Source: Shewanella vesiculosa (GTDB taxonomy: Bacteria; Pseudomonadota; Gammaproteobacteria; Enterobacterales; Shewanellaceae). From it: DNA of 64,000 nt. The position numbers and the translations under genes are program-made. Location of the stretch: the NCBI RefSeq assembly GCF_021560015.1, contig NZ_CP073588.1:620001-684000 (forward strand). Reading direction: 5' to 3'. This document shows, piece after piece, positions 36,501-45,573 of the stretch. The notes beneath the pieces are model-generated. The model was not told the DNA's origin, made no database searches, and saw nothing but the letters and a program-made list of their open reading frames with translations. Numbering within the stretch: the stretch's first letter is position 1; each line of letters opens with the position of its first letter.

Positions 36501-39500
36501 CTACTTGGTCCACGGGAGTATTCTTTGGGCAAATGTATTCGATACTCCTAATCTTATCGCGGCTTTATGGCGCATGAGATACAAGGCTTGGTAACATAAT
36601 GGTACTAAATATAAGCTAGTTACCGTTGAAAAGGTTAACCCACCAATAATGGCAATTGCCATAGGGGAATAGGGGGGGCCACCGCCGCCAATCTGTGTAT
36701 CTCCCATTGCTAAGGGAACTAACCCCAGTACCGTGGTGGCCACTGTCATTAGTACCGGCCGAAGACGTGTAATACACACACTGATAATCGTGTGACTTAG
36801 TTTATCTAAATCAGGTGTCATTTGATTGATTTGATCAACCAATACAATACCGTTATTCACCACAATGCCCATCAAAATAAGAATTCCAATCATCGACATT
36901 ACCGACATGGGTGTGCCGGTTAACCACAATGCCCAAAACACTCCCGTTATTGAGAACAGAATTGAGGTGATAATAGCAGTAGGTAACAATAATGACTCAA
37001 ACAACGCTGCCATGACGATATAGATCATCGCAATCGCCAAAATCATATTGACGACCATAATTGACTGGTCTTCATCTTGGCGTTCAAACCCACCCCGCAG
37101 TGAGTAGCCGTATCCATAAGGGAAGTTGACCGAGTCCATGACTTGAGTGATTTTAGTTTGGGCTTCTTCGGTTGTCATATCCTCAAGGTTTGCGCCAATG
37201 GATAATGCTGTTTGGCGATTAAAATGACGAATAGTATCAAATCTAGGAACTACGGTGGCTTCGGCTAAACTGTCAAGGGTATAGACTCGGTCACCTTGGC
37301 GAATAATCGGTAGCTGTTTAAGTTTTTCAAGCGAGTTTTGCCAGCTTTTGTCATAGGCCAGTTCAATGCGGAGCTCGCCGCTAGGATCATGGCGAAATGA
37401 ACGTAACTGCGAGCCTCTTAACGCGATCGCAATATTTGAAGCAATATCACTTAAGGTTAAATCCAGTCTGGCTGCCATTTCGCGGTTTATTACCACAACC
37501 ACTTCTTGCTGAGCGCCATTCACTTCCGAGCGCACATCAACCAAACCCTCAATATTATCGAGTAATGGCATCACCTGCTCACTGATCCGAATGAGCTCAG
37601 TTGTCGAGCGTCCGGTTAAGGTCACACGGATACCGTTATTTTCATTGCCCCAGCCAAATTGAGGCGTGGCAATAGAAAACTTAGGAAAGCCTTCGCGGAT
37701 CATTTTCTTTAGTTCGCCAATATCTATCGGGATGTCTTTTTGCAATAAAATGGTCGATTGCGCATCTTGCGGCGCGTAATAACTGTAAACCGCATCAATG
37801 TAAAACTTTTCTTTATTGCTATATAAGTAGGTTTCCATGCTGTTAATCATAGCTTCGGTAACCGCTAAATTATGCCGACCCTCTAATTGATAATTAATGT
37901 ACAAACGGTCATTACCTTCCCCGTCACCCTGATCTTGTTTCACCATGCTTAACGGCAATGCGGTTGACACTAATATTGCTAAGGCAATGACTCCAGAACG
38001 TTTTGGCCGCGTTAAAATCCAAGTGAGACTGCGCTCATAAAATCGTCCTAAACGGTTATTGTCTGAAGTGGTTTCGACATCAAAATGAAAGTGATTGAGC
38101 ATCAATGGTATCAGGGTTTTAGCGACCAACAACGATGCTGCAAGTGAAATACAAATCGCCACAGCAACATGTTCTAAAAAGATGGTTAGCTGCACTTTAA
38201 CGCCAAAAATATTGGGTAAAAACACGATGGCAGTGGTTAAGGTACCCGCCAGAACGGCTAAAGAAACTTTATCCACGCCAGTTAATACGGCTTGTTGGTT
38301 CGCTTTTCTCTGACAAGTATCGTCAATGTGTGCGGCTTGTTTTTCTTGTAGCACGCTTTCGGTGACAACCACAGCATTATCAATCAGCATGCCGACGGCT
38401 AATAACAATCCCATCATAGATAAAATATTTAAGCTGTAGCCTAAAAAGTACATACCGGCCAATGTCATACATAGAGAAATCGGTACAGATGAAATAACCA
38501 CTAAGGTCATTTTAAGGTTATGTAAAAATAGATACAGCACCCCAAATGATAATACTGCTCCCATCAAACCAGACAACAGTAAGTCTTTTAACGATGATTT
38601 AACCCCATAGGCTTGATCTTCCATAATGAATAGCTTGATGCCATTAAATTGCTGATCTTGCTTAACCAGCTCGATGACCTTGAGTACCCGATCAGATACT
38701 TCAACTAAATTGGCGCCTGACTCTTTAAATACATCAATTCCCACAGCATATTTTTGGTCTAAATGTCGGCCTTCAATTTTTTCTGGCAGGGCATAGCTCA
38801 CCATAGCGATATCTTGCAGGCGAATACCCGGTACAATAACCAGATTATTAATGTCATCAAGACTGGTAAACTCACCTTTTGGCGAGACTTGGTACACTCT
38901 CGAGTCTTCTCTTAATGTACCGGCACTAATGACAAAGTTTTCCGCGAGTAAACGCGAGCGTAAATCGAGACTGTTGAGGCTTGATGCCACTAATTTATCG
39001 GCATCAAGGCGGATTTCAATCTGCTTTTGTTCAACACCATAAAGAGTGACTTTCGACACGCCATCAACGCGTTCAAGTGGCTTGCGTAACTGTTTATCCA
39101 ATAAATCAAAGGCATTTGATAGTTCGCGCTCGCTTGATATGCGGATAGTGAGCACTGGCATATCGGCAGTTGAGAACTGTTGGATCATCACCCGCTCGAC
39201 ATCTTTTGGAAGTAAATGTCGTACTGAGTCTATTTTCTCACGCGCTTCAAGGCTCTTAGTGGCAACATCTTCACCCCATTTCATGTTGAGCTGTATAAAA
39301 GCCCCATCTTGGGTCGAGTCGGATCGCACCTCTTCAATGCCGCTCATGGTGGCAAGTGACTCTTCCAGAACTTTAGTTATATCGCGTTCAACTTCTGCTG
39401 GGCTAGAGCCTTTATACGGGACTTGCACCACAATTTGTGGAATATCAATCCCTGGAAACATTTCTAATGGCAGCATTCTACTGGCCGCCATGCCAAATAA

Positions 39501-39566
39501 CATGATGGCTAAGAAGAACATACAGGTGGTTACGGGGCGTTTTATGGCTAGCTGAGTGATATTCAT
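36501..39566 (-). CDS. RND efflux pump inner-membrane subunit (second of pair)
   Basis: A 1021-residue HAE-1 type RND permease with twelve expected helices: first helix RPVTTCMFFLAIMLFGMAASRMLPLEMFPGID, repeated periplasmic domains, GMLIDNAVVVTESV in the helix-4 region carrying proton-relay acid residues, and near the end GILILMGIVVNNGIVLVDQIN. It starts by a four-base overlap with the first pump gene, so both are made from one mRNA. Paired RND genes with one fusion protein usually form a mixed trimer (as MdtBC). Substrate unknown. Confidence 0.88.
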   Translation of the reverse strand: MNITQLAIKRPVTTCMFFLAIMLFGMAASRMLPLEMFPGIDIPQIVVQVPYKGSSPAEVERDITKVLEESLATMSGIEEVRSDSTQDGAFIQLNMKWGEDVATKSLEAREKIDSVRHLLPKDVERVMIQQFSTADMPVLTIRISSERELSNAFDLLDKQLRKPLERVDGVSKVTLYGVEQKQIEIRLDADKLVASSLNSLDLRSRLLAENFVISAGTLREDSRVYQVSPKGEFTSLDDINNLVIVPGIRLQDIAMVSYALPEKIEGRHLDQKYAVGIDVFKESGANLVEVSDRVLKVIELVKQDQQFNGIKLFIMEDQAYGVKSSLKDLLLSGLMGAVLSFGVLYLFLHNLKMTLVVISSVPISLCMTLAGMYFLGYSLNILSMMGLLLAVGMLIDNAVVVTESVLQEKQAAHIDDTCQRKANQQAVLTGVDKVSLAVLAGTLTTAIVFLPNIFGVKVQLTIFLEHVAVAICISLAASLLVAKTLIPLMLNHFHFDVETTSDNNRLGRFYERSLTWILTRPKRSGVIALAILVSTALPLSMVKQDQGDGEGNDRLYINYQLEGRHNLAVTEAMINSMETYLYSNKEKFYIDAVYSYYAPQDAQSTILLQKDIPIDIGELKKMIREGFPKFSIATPQFGWGNENNGIRVTLTGRSTTELIRISEQVMPLLDNIEGLVDVRSEVNGAQQEVVVVINREMAARLDLTLSDIASNIAIALRGSQLRSFRHDPSGELRIELAYDKSWQNSLEKLKQLPIIRQGDRVYTLDSLAEATVVPRFDTIRHFNRQTALSIGANLEDMTTEEAQTKITQVMDSVNFPYGYGYSLRGGFERQDEDQSIMVVNMILAIAMIYIVMAALFESLLLPTAIITSILFSITGVFWALWLTGTPMSVMSMIGILILMGIVVNNGIVLVDQINQMTPDLDKLSHTIISVCITRLRPVLMTVATTVLGLVPLAMGDTQIGGGGPPYSPMAIAIIGGLTFSTVTSLYLVPLCYQALYLMRHKAAIRLGVSNTFAQRILPWTK

Positions 39567-42500
39567 GCTGGCGTCTCCGCAGTGTTCAGCTCGTCATCAT
39601 TTTGGGTGTATTGTTTGCGGTCAAATAGCGCATATAAGGCAGGAATAACCAGCAATGTGAGCAAGGTAGACATGCTTAAACCAAAAATCACTGTAATCGC
39701 CATGGGCGCGCGGACCTCACTGCCATCGCCAATCCCTATTGCCATAGGCAATAAGCCTAACGTTGTGGTTAACGTGGTCATCATGATAGGACGCAAGCGA
39801 GATTGCGCAGCTTGATTAATTGCTGTGAGCTTATCCATGCCTTCTTGGCGCAGTTGATTGATGCGATCCACCAATACAATGGCATTATTGACCACAATCC
39901 CAGCCAGCATAATTAAACCTATAAACACCACTACACTTAAATGAGTACCGGTAATAAATAAACCAATAATGCTGCCTGCTACGGCCATGGGCACAGCAAT
40001 CAAAATTAATAATGGGTGTAACAAGGATTCAAACTGGCTGGCCATCACTAAGTACACTAAGAAAATGGCCAGAACGAGGGCAATTTTTAATGAGTCAAAT
40101 GATTGTTCCATTTCTTCATTTTGGCCACCAAATCTGGCTTGAATAGAACTTGGAAATTGCTGTTGAGTCAATATTTGCTGTGCTTGAAGTACGGCTTCAC
40201 TTAAATCGCCGTAGGCCAAATTCGATGACACGATAGCCACGCGTTGTTGGCTAATGCGGTTAATCGCTGACGGACCAATTTGTAAGTCAATGGTAGCGAT
40301 GGCACTTAACGGAATAGGCTGGGCGCTATTGGGGTTAATGATTAATGATTCAATGTCGCTGATCTGATCGCGCTCATTTAATTCACTGCGCACCAAAATA
40401 TCCACTTTACGATCACGCACGGTGAATTGGCTGGCAATAGTGCCACCGACACGTTGAGCAATACGGTTAGCGACAGTGGGTGCATCCATACCTAACGCAG
40501 CAAGGCGAGCATGATCAAAGCGAATGCTGATCTCCGGCTGCCCGTCTCGTAGGGTAGTATTGATGTCACTAAAGCGATCTGATTCAGACAAGGCTTTTAC
40601 CAGCTGATCAGCACTTTGCTTAAGTTGCACTAAATCATAACCTGATAACTCAATTTCAAGCGGGGTTTTGAAACTGAATAATTCAGGATGCTCAATCTGC
40701 GCTTCGAGTTCGGGGATATTTCTGGCGGTATTGCGCAGTATCTGACTAACCGTAGTAAAGGCTAAAGGATCATTTAGTACCACTTGTAATCTGCCCCAGT
40801 TTTCACCGCCTCGAGCAGTATCAGATGTCATTAATCCGCCGCTGCCTGCTTGACTATAGGCATGCTTAACATCCTCACGGTCTTTAATCGATAAGGCTAA
40901 TTGTTGTAATACCGCATCCGTTTCACTGACTTCTGTGCCAGGCGGTAATAAAATTTCGACATAAAACTCACCTTGATTCATTGGCGGAATCAGTTCAACA
41001 CCGAGCTTAGGCAATAGGCTAGTTGATGCCAGAGTTATCACTAGCGCAATGACAAGGGTAAAGACTTGGTGGCGCAGGACATGGTGAAGGACTCGGTAAT
41101 AAAATGATTCTACTATGCGGTAGATGACATTAAATCCAGCGCAAATAGGTTTAAGTAATAGGCCAAAAACGCTACTTACAAAACGACTAATAACGATAAT
41201 AGCGGTTAATAATCCAGCGGGTAAGTAGCTAAATAGTAGCTTAAAGGGAAAGCTCAACACGGCTAATAAGTAATAGCCAATTTTACCTTTACGGCTAGTC
41301 GGTTTTGGTTTTATCGCGACTTCCAGCGGTTGCGGCAGACTGGTAAAACCTTGGCGTGAAGCCAGCATAGGAATCGCTGTTAAGGCGACAAACAATGAGG
41401 CGAGCAGGGCAAAGGTGACAGTCAGTGCTTGGTCGGCAAATAAAGCGCCTGCGATACCATCAACAAACACTAAAGGCACAAATACTGCCAGAGTGGTCAG
41501 GGTTGAAGCAAAAATGGCCCCTGAGACTTCTTTACACCCCGTGACCGCAGCCTCAATTTTACTCATGCCTTGAGATTTATAACGGTCAATGTTTTCTAAT
41601 ACCACAATCGCATTGTCGACCAGTAAACCAATGGCTAATGCAATGCCACCTAACGACATAATATTTAAGCTAATATCAGCAAAATACATCATATTGAATG
41701 TCGCAATAACTGAAAAGGGAATTGAGATTGAGATGATAAGTGTGGCAATAATATCACGTAGAAACAGGTAGATAACTAACATCGCCAGTAAACTGCCAAA
41801 TAACGCAGCTGAGGTCACTTCATTCACGGCACTTTCAATAAATTCAGATTGGTCGTAAATAATCTTTAACTGATTCTGCTCACTTGCTTGGTTAATTTTA
41901 TCGAGTTCTGTGCGTATTTTTTGCGCTACCGCAACAGTATTGGCGTCACCTTCTTTGTAGATCGCCAATTCAATCGATTCTACTTCGCCGATGCGGGTAA
42001 TGTCGCTGCGTTCTTTATAGGCATCACTGATATCAGCAACATCAGATAATCTGACTAAGGTTTGACCATCGCGATAAACGATGACTTGGCCTAATTCTTC
42101 AAGAGAGTTAAATTGATTTAAGGTTCTGACTAAGTATTCTTTATCACCTTGGATCACTTTACCTGCCGATAGGTTGATGTTCTCTTCATTAATTCGGCGC
42201 TTAATTTGGTCGGCATTCAGATTGAGTTGGCTTAATTTTTGTTGATTTAATTCAATATGAACTTCTTGTTCTAATCCTCCCGACAACCTAACTGCAGCAA
42301 CCCCCGATAAGGCTTCTAAGCGGCGTTTTAATTCTTCATCTGCAAAGGTACGCATTTGCTTTAGTTGCTCAGCATCGGCATCAGGCAATGAAAAAGCTAA
42401 GCGCATGATGGGGTCAAGATTGGGGTTAAAACGCAATAATAATGGCTTATTAATGTCTAATGGCAGCTCGATAGTGTCGATTTTTTCGCGGACTTCAAGG

Positions 42501-42814
42501 CTCGCCATGTCCATATTTGTGCCCCATTCGAACTCGAGTACTACATCAGACATACCGGAGCGCGAAATTGAGCTGATTTTGCGTAATCCTTTAACCACGC
42601 CAACAGCTTCTTCAATCGGTTTTGAAACCAGCTGTTCAATTTCAACTGGCGCCGCGCCATCATAGGCCGTACGGATAGTGACACTGGGATAGCTTAAATC
42701 GGGTAATAATTTTACCGCAAGGCGAGAAAATCCAACCATACCAAAAAGCATCACTGCTAGCATGAACATCCACACAGTAACCGGGCGGTTAACAGACGTA
42801 TTGATTATCGACAT
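39563..42814 (-). CDS. RND efflux pump inner-membrane subunit (first of pair)
   Basis: A 1083-residue HAE-1 type RND permease with NRPVTVWMFMLAVMLFGMVGFSRL at the start, LAIGLLVDNAIVVLENIDRY (helix 4 proton relay), and GLIMLAGIVVNNAIVLVDRIN late. It is longer than usual because of about 60 extra residues between helices 6 and 7 (about 500-570), with extra hydrophobic stretches. It lies 12 bases after the fusion protein gene. No outer-membrane channel gene is adjacent, so the pump probably borrows a TolC-type channel. Confidence 0.88.
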   Translation of the reverse strand: MSIINTSVNRPVTVWMFMLAVMLFGMVGFSRLAVKLLPDLSYPSVTIRTAYDGAAPVEIEQLVSKPIEEAVGVVKGLRKISSISRSGMSDVVLEFEWGTNMDMASLEVREKIDTIELPLDINKPLLLRFNPNLDPIMRLAFSLPDADAEQLKQMRTFADEELKRRLEALSGVAAVRLSGGLEQEVHIELNQQKLSQLNLNADQIKRRINEENINLSAGKVIQGDKEYLVRTLNQFNSLEELGQVIVYRDGQTLVRLSDVADISDAYKERSDITRIGEVESIELAIYKEGDANTVAVAQKIRTELDKINQASEQNQLKIIYDQSEFIESAVNEVTSAALFGSLLAMLVIYLFLRDIIATLIISISIPFSVIATFNMMYFADISLNIMSLGGIALAIGLLVDNAIVVLENIDRYKSQGMSKIEAAVTGCKEVSGAIFASTLTTLAVFVPLVFVDGIAGALFADQALTVTFALLASLFVALTAIPMLASRQGFTSLPQPLEVAIKPKPTSRKGKIGYYLLAVLSFPFKLLFSYLPAGLLTAIIVISRFVSSVFGLLLKPICAGFNVIYRIVESFYYRVLHHVLRHQVFTLVIALVITLASTSLLPKLGVELIPPMNQGEFYVEILLPPGTEVSETDAVLQQLALSIKDREDVKHAYSQAGSGGLMTSDTARGGENWGRLQVVLNDPLAFTTVSQILRNTARNIPELEAQIEHPELFSFKTPLEIELSGYDLVQLKQSADQLVKALSESDRFSDINTTLRDGQPEISIRFDHARLAALGMDAPTVANRIAQRVGGTIASQFTVRDRKVDILVRSELNERDQISDIESLIINPNSAQPIPLSAIATIDLQIGPSAINRISQQRVAIVSSNLAYGDLSEAVLQAQQILTQQQFPSSIQARFGGQNEEMEQSFDSLKIALVLAIFLVYLVMASQFESLLHPLLILIAVPMAVAGSIIGLFITGTHLSVVVFIGLIMLAGIVVNNAIVLVDRINQLRQEGMDKLTAINQAAQSRLRPIMMTTLTTTLGLLPMAIGIGDGSEVRAPMAITVIFGLSMSTLLTLLVIPALYALFDRKQYTQNDDELNTAETPA

Positions 42815-42826
42815 TATCCCGCTCCG

Positions 42827-43900
42827 TTATCGAATAGCAGCGAAGCTAAGTGGGGTAATTACTTCTACCAAGGCTTGGTCTTTAAGATTTTGCTGACCGC
42901 GGATGACGATTTGTTCGCCCGCTTCTACGCCTGATAAAATTTCTACTGTGTTATTTTCACGAAAACCCAAACTCACTTCTCGTCGCTGGGCCTTAGCGTC
43001 TTTAATCACATACAAAGCTTGAGTGTTGTCTTGGTTGATTAAAGCGTTATAAGGAACTGTAAGTACATCTAAGTGGGTGTCGTATTTAAGCTCAACCCGT
43101 GTAAACATGCCTGCTTTTAATGTTGCATCTTCATTAGGTACGGCTAATGTCACTTTAAAGGTGCCGCTTTGCGCATCTACAACAGGGCTAATTCGCAGTA
43201 CCTTAGCATCGATAATATTAGATGTTGTCCCTTGATGTTGTTGAATAATACTGGCTTGTTGCCCAATACGTAAGCTAGCAAGTTGCTGCTCTGGAAAATG
43301 CAATATGCCGTAAAGCTGGTCCTGGTTTACCACATAAAACAGTTCTTGAAACTCTTTGGCCATATTGCCGGCTTTGACATAACGTTCGGCAATAACGCCA
43401 TTAATGGGCGAGACAATTTGGCTTTCCTTAACTTGTAATTCGGCTAAGTCACGTTGCGCTTTCGCTGCCTGTAAATTGAATTCGAGTTTAGCCATTTGAT
43501 CTTGGCTAATAAACTCTTTGTTATTCATTTTATTTAAACGATTTAGTTCTTGTTGAATAATTTGCACTTCGGCTTCAGAGCGATTGAAATCATAACGCTG
43601 ACGTTTGGCATCAATTACCGCAAGTATTTGTCCCTTAGTCACTCTGTCGCCTTCTTCAACATTTATAGTTTCAATAATACCTGCAATACGGCTCATCACA
43701 TGGGATTCCTGTGGAGCCTCCAGTGTTGCTGTCGTGCTGTAAAAAGAAGAAACATTGCCTGTGGCGACGAGTGCTGTTTCAACCGGAATAGCAAATTTTT
43801 GTTCTTCTTTTACTTGCTCTTCTTCGCCAGTGCAACCGCTAAGCGCTGCAATACAAAGTAAAGGGAATGCTATTTTTTTCACGTTGATGAACCTATCCAT
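42827..43900 (-). CDS. RND efflux periplasmic membrane fusion lipoprotein
   Basis: A 357-residue HlyD/AcrA-type adaptor. The lipobox IAALSGC places the acylated cysteine at residue 23. The lipoyl-like region is split (SRIAGIIETINVEEGDRVTKGQILAVID and ESQIVSPINGVIAERYVKAG) around a short alpha hairpin, followed by beta-barrel and membrane-proximal parts. It begins the minus-strand operon with two RND permeases. No regulator gene lies next to it. Confidence 0.9.
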   Translation of the reverse strand: MDRFINVKKIAFPLLCIAALSGCTGEEEQVKEEQKFAIPVETALVATGNVSSFYSTTATLEAPQESHVMSRIAGIIETINVEEGDRVTKGQILAVIDAKRQRYDFNRSEAEVQIIQQELNRLNKMNNKEFISQDQMAKLEFNLQAAKAQRDLAELQVKESQIVSPINGVIAERYVKAGNMAKEFQELFYVVNQDQLYGILHFPEQQLASLRIGQQASIIQQHQGTTSNIIDAKVLRISPVVDAQSGTFKVTLAVPNEDATLKAGMFTRVELKYDTHLDVLTVPYNALINQDNTQALYVIKDAKAQRREVSLGFRENNTVEILSGVEAGEQIVIRGQQNLKDQALVEVITPLSFAAIR

Positions 43901-44352
43901 GTGGTACCTGCCAGTATTATATATTTAGTTAAATGACGTGAGTCAGCTTATGTTATGCCTAAGTAAGTAAACGTCACGTGTTATTTGTTATCAATGTTAA
44001 TTAATAAACTGTTAAGCACTAAATGTGCCATGTTTTATTATCCATATATAACAGTAACTTAAATTTTGTATTTCGGTGGGGTTAGTCATATTGACAATGT
44101 TAAATTGGTGAAAATAATTAATTGTTGGTCTAATAGATTAATTGGGATTCATCTCTATTGAGTTCATCAGTTACTGTGATTGTTCTTGGTATAAAAGTGA
44201 GTGCATCCGTATCTAACCGTAAGTAAGGGCTAGGTATTACTGATTAAAGGAATCGCGATTTTTCTTATTGGTATTGCTATAAACGGGATGGCTTAAATGA
44301 TGAAATAAAGCTAAAAATTTTATGTGCTAAGTGTAAAAAGTTAAATGTGAAT

Positions 44353-44380
44353 AATCAACAATCAACAATCAACAATCAAT
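44353..44380. repeat. Heptanucleotide tandem repeat AATCAAC, four copies
   Basis: Three perfect AATCAAC copies and a fourth ending in T lie in the gap upstream of the RND operon. Confidence 0.9.
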
Positions 44381-44574
44381 AATAAATAATCTTTTCAGTC
44401 GTAGCGTAAAATGGATAATTAATAGTGCAATCCAGAAAGAGTGGCGGTAATTAAAGATAATCAAAATTAATGTGTCACACGATAAAACATCCTTGATGAT
44501 GTAGTATTGTTTCTTCTAGTTTTTATGAGGAAATTATATTTATAAAGTTAACTAAGCTGAAGTAATAATATTTT

Positions 44575-44607
44575 TATAACTATAACTATAACTATAACTA
44601 TAACTAT
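44575..44607. repeat. Hexanucleotide tandem repeat TATAAC, five copies
   Basis: Five perfect TATAAC copies plus a partial TAT lie in the same non-coding stretch. Confidence 0.92.
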
Positions 44608-44673
44608 GGCTGAGAATGATAATGGCTTTAAGATTAAATGGTTAAGGTGGCGGGTGACGTTAAAGGGCTGTAA

Positions 44674-44713
44674 TAATTAAAGTTCAGCTTAACAGTAAGC
44701 TGAACCTTAATTA
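44674..44713 (-). terminator. Long hairpin terminator of the OmpA-like lipoprotein gene
   Basis: An eighteen-base stem (44674-44691 with 44696-44713) with a four-base loop; the single non-Watson-Crick position is a G-U pair on the minus strand, so it is fully paired only in the minus-strand transcript. It lies about 50 bases beyond the lipoprotein stop. Confidence 0.7.
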
Positions 44714-44761
44714 TGAGAATAATGTTAACTTAATATTATTTCAAAATCACTCAAATAAAAT

Positions 44762-45253
44762 TTAAGAAGATTTTTCAGTGATGATAAAGTCAACTCGACG
44801 AGTTTTTGAACGCTCAGAGCTGGTTAGTCTAACACCATTATCTTCAATAATTTTAGTGCTAGAAACTAACTGGTCGTATGACGCACCTAAAGAAACTAAG
44901 TACTCTACGATTCCATCAGCACGACGTTGTGCCAGTGCTTTATTGTACTTTATAGTACCTTTATCGTCGGTTAAACCTTGAATGTTAAGTTCTTTATCGA
45001 CGTGGTTAGCTAAATAAGTAGCAACGCAAGACATGTGCGCATCAAGCTTACTGTATGACTTATCGCTATTCAGTTCGAAATACACAGGTCTAAATCCTAC
45101 AATCATTTCATCATCTGTTTGTAAGGTATATTCAATACACTCTGGAGAAATTGAAAATGTTTTGATGGGTTCTGATACAGTAACGGGTGCTGATTGACAG
45201 CCCGTAAGTGCTAATAACACAACACCTGCTAATGAAAGATTGATCGGTCTCAT
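44762..45253 (-). CDS. OmpA-family outer-membrane lipoprotein
   Basis: A 163-residue lipoprotein precursor: signal LALTGC (Cys19), then an OmpA-like peptidoglycan-binding domain (FELNSDKSYSKLDAHMSCVATYLANH, NIQGLTDDKGTIKYNKALAQRRADGIVEYLVSLG, SERSKTRRVDFII). It would tether the outer membrane to the cell wall. It stands divergently beside the T6SS cluster; a T6SS link is possible but not shown. It lacks the extra domains of Pal. Confidence 0.85.
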   Translation of the reverse strand: MRPINLSLAGVVLLALTGCQSAPVTVSEPIKTFSISPECIEYTLQTDDEMIVGFRPVYFELNSDKSYSKLDAHMSCVATYLANHVDKELNIQGLTDDKGTIKYNKALAQRRADGIVEYLVSLGASYDQLVSSTKIIEDNGVRLTSSERSKTRRVDFIITEKSS

Positions 45254-45573
45254 ATTTGGCTTAATCCTTTAAAACTGTGGTCCATTAAAAAGAAGACGTA
45301 AATTACCGATTATGTTTTATTGGGTCAATAGGAAAACGATATTTTTGATGATTTGATATTTATTTATCTTAATAATACATACCTTTTAATGTGTTTTTAT
45401 TTTAATACATACTAATGGGTAGTTAATTTAAACTGATTTATATAAAATTTATTTTGCTGGTTTTTAAATGTTGTTTTTTGAGTTTGCTTGCTGCAACATA
45501 TTGTGGTTATTTTGATTCACTAGGACGTTAGTTTACATACTTTAGGATAATATCAAGGGATTAACCTGTACTT
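45254..45573. other. Divergent promoter region upstream of the T6SS cluster
   Basis: About 320 very AT-rich bases between the lipoprotein gene and the kinase gene. No sigma-54 type GG/GC element was found by eye; several TATA-like stretches make an exact promoter call unsafe. Confidence 0.4.

Larger units (their letters stand above)
43901..44673. other. Non-coding, AT-rich interval with two short tandem repeats
   Basis: About 770 bases without a supported gene. It must contain the promoter of the RND operon near its left end. Two tandem repeats lie inside (listed separately). No RNA gene is recognised. Confidence 0.5.

Noticed and set aside
39046..39555. 169-codon plus-strand frame opposite the RND pump gene
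   Set aside because: Serine- and arginine-rich antisense shadow of a highly conserved RND gene.
44353..44607. Short repeats considered as a CRISPR array
   Set aside because: Units of 6-7 bases in direct contact, no spacers and no cas genes.
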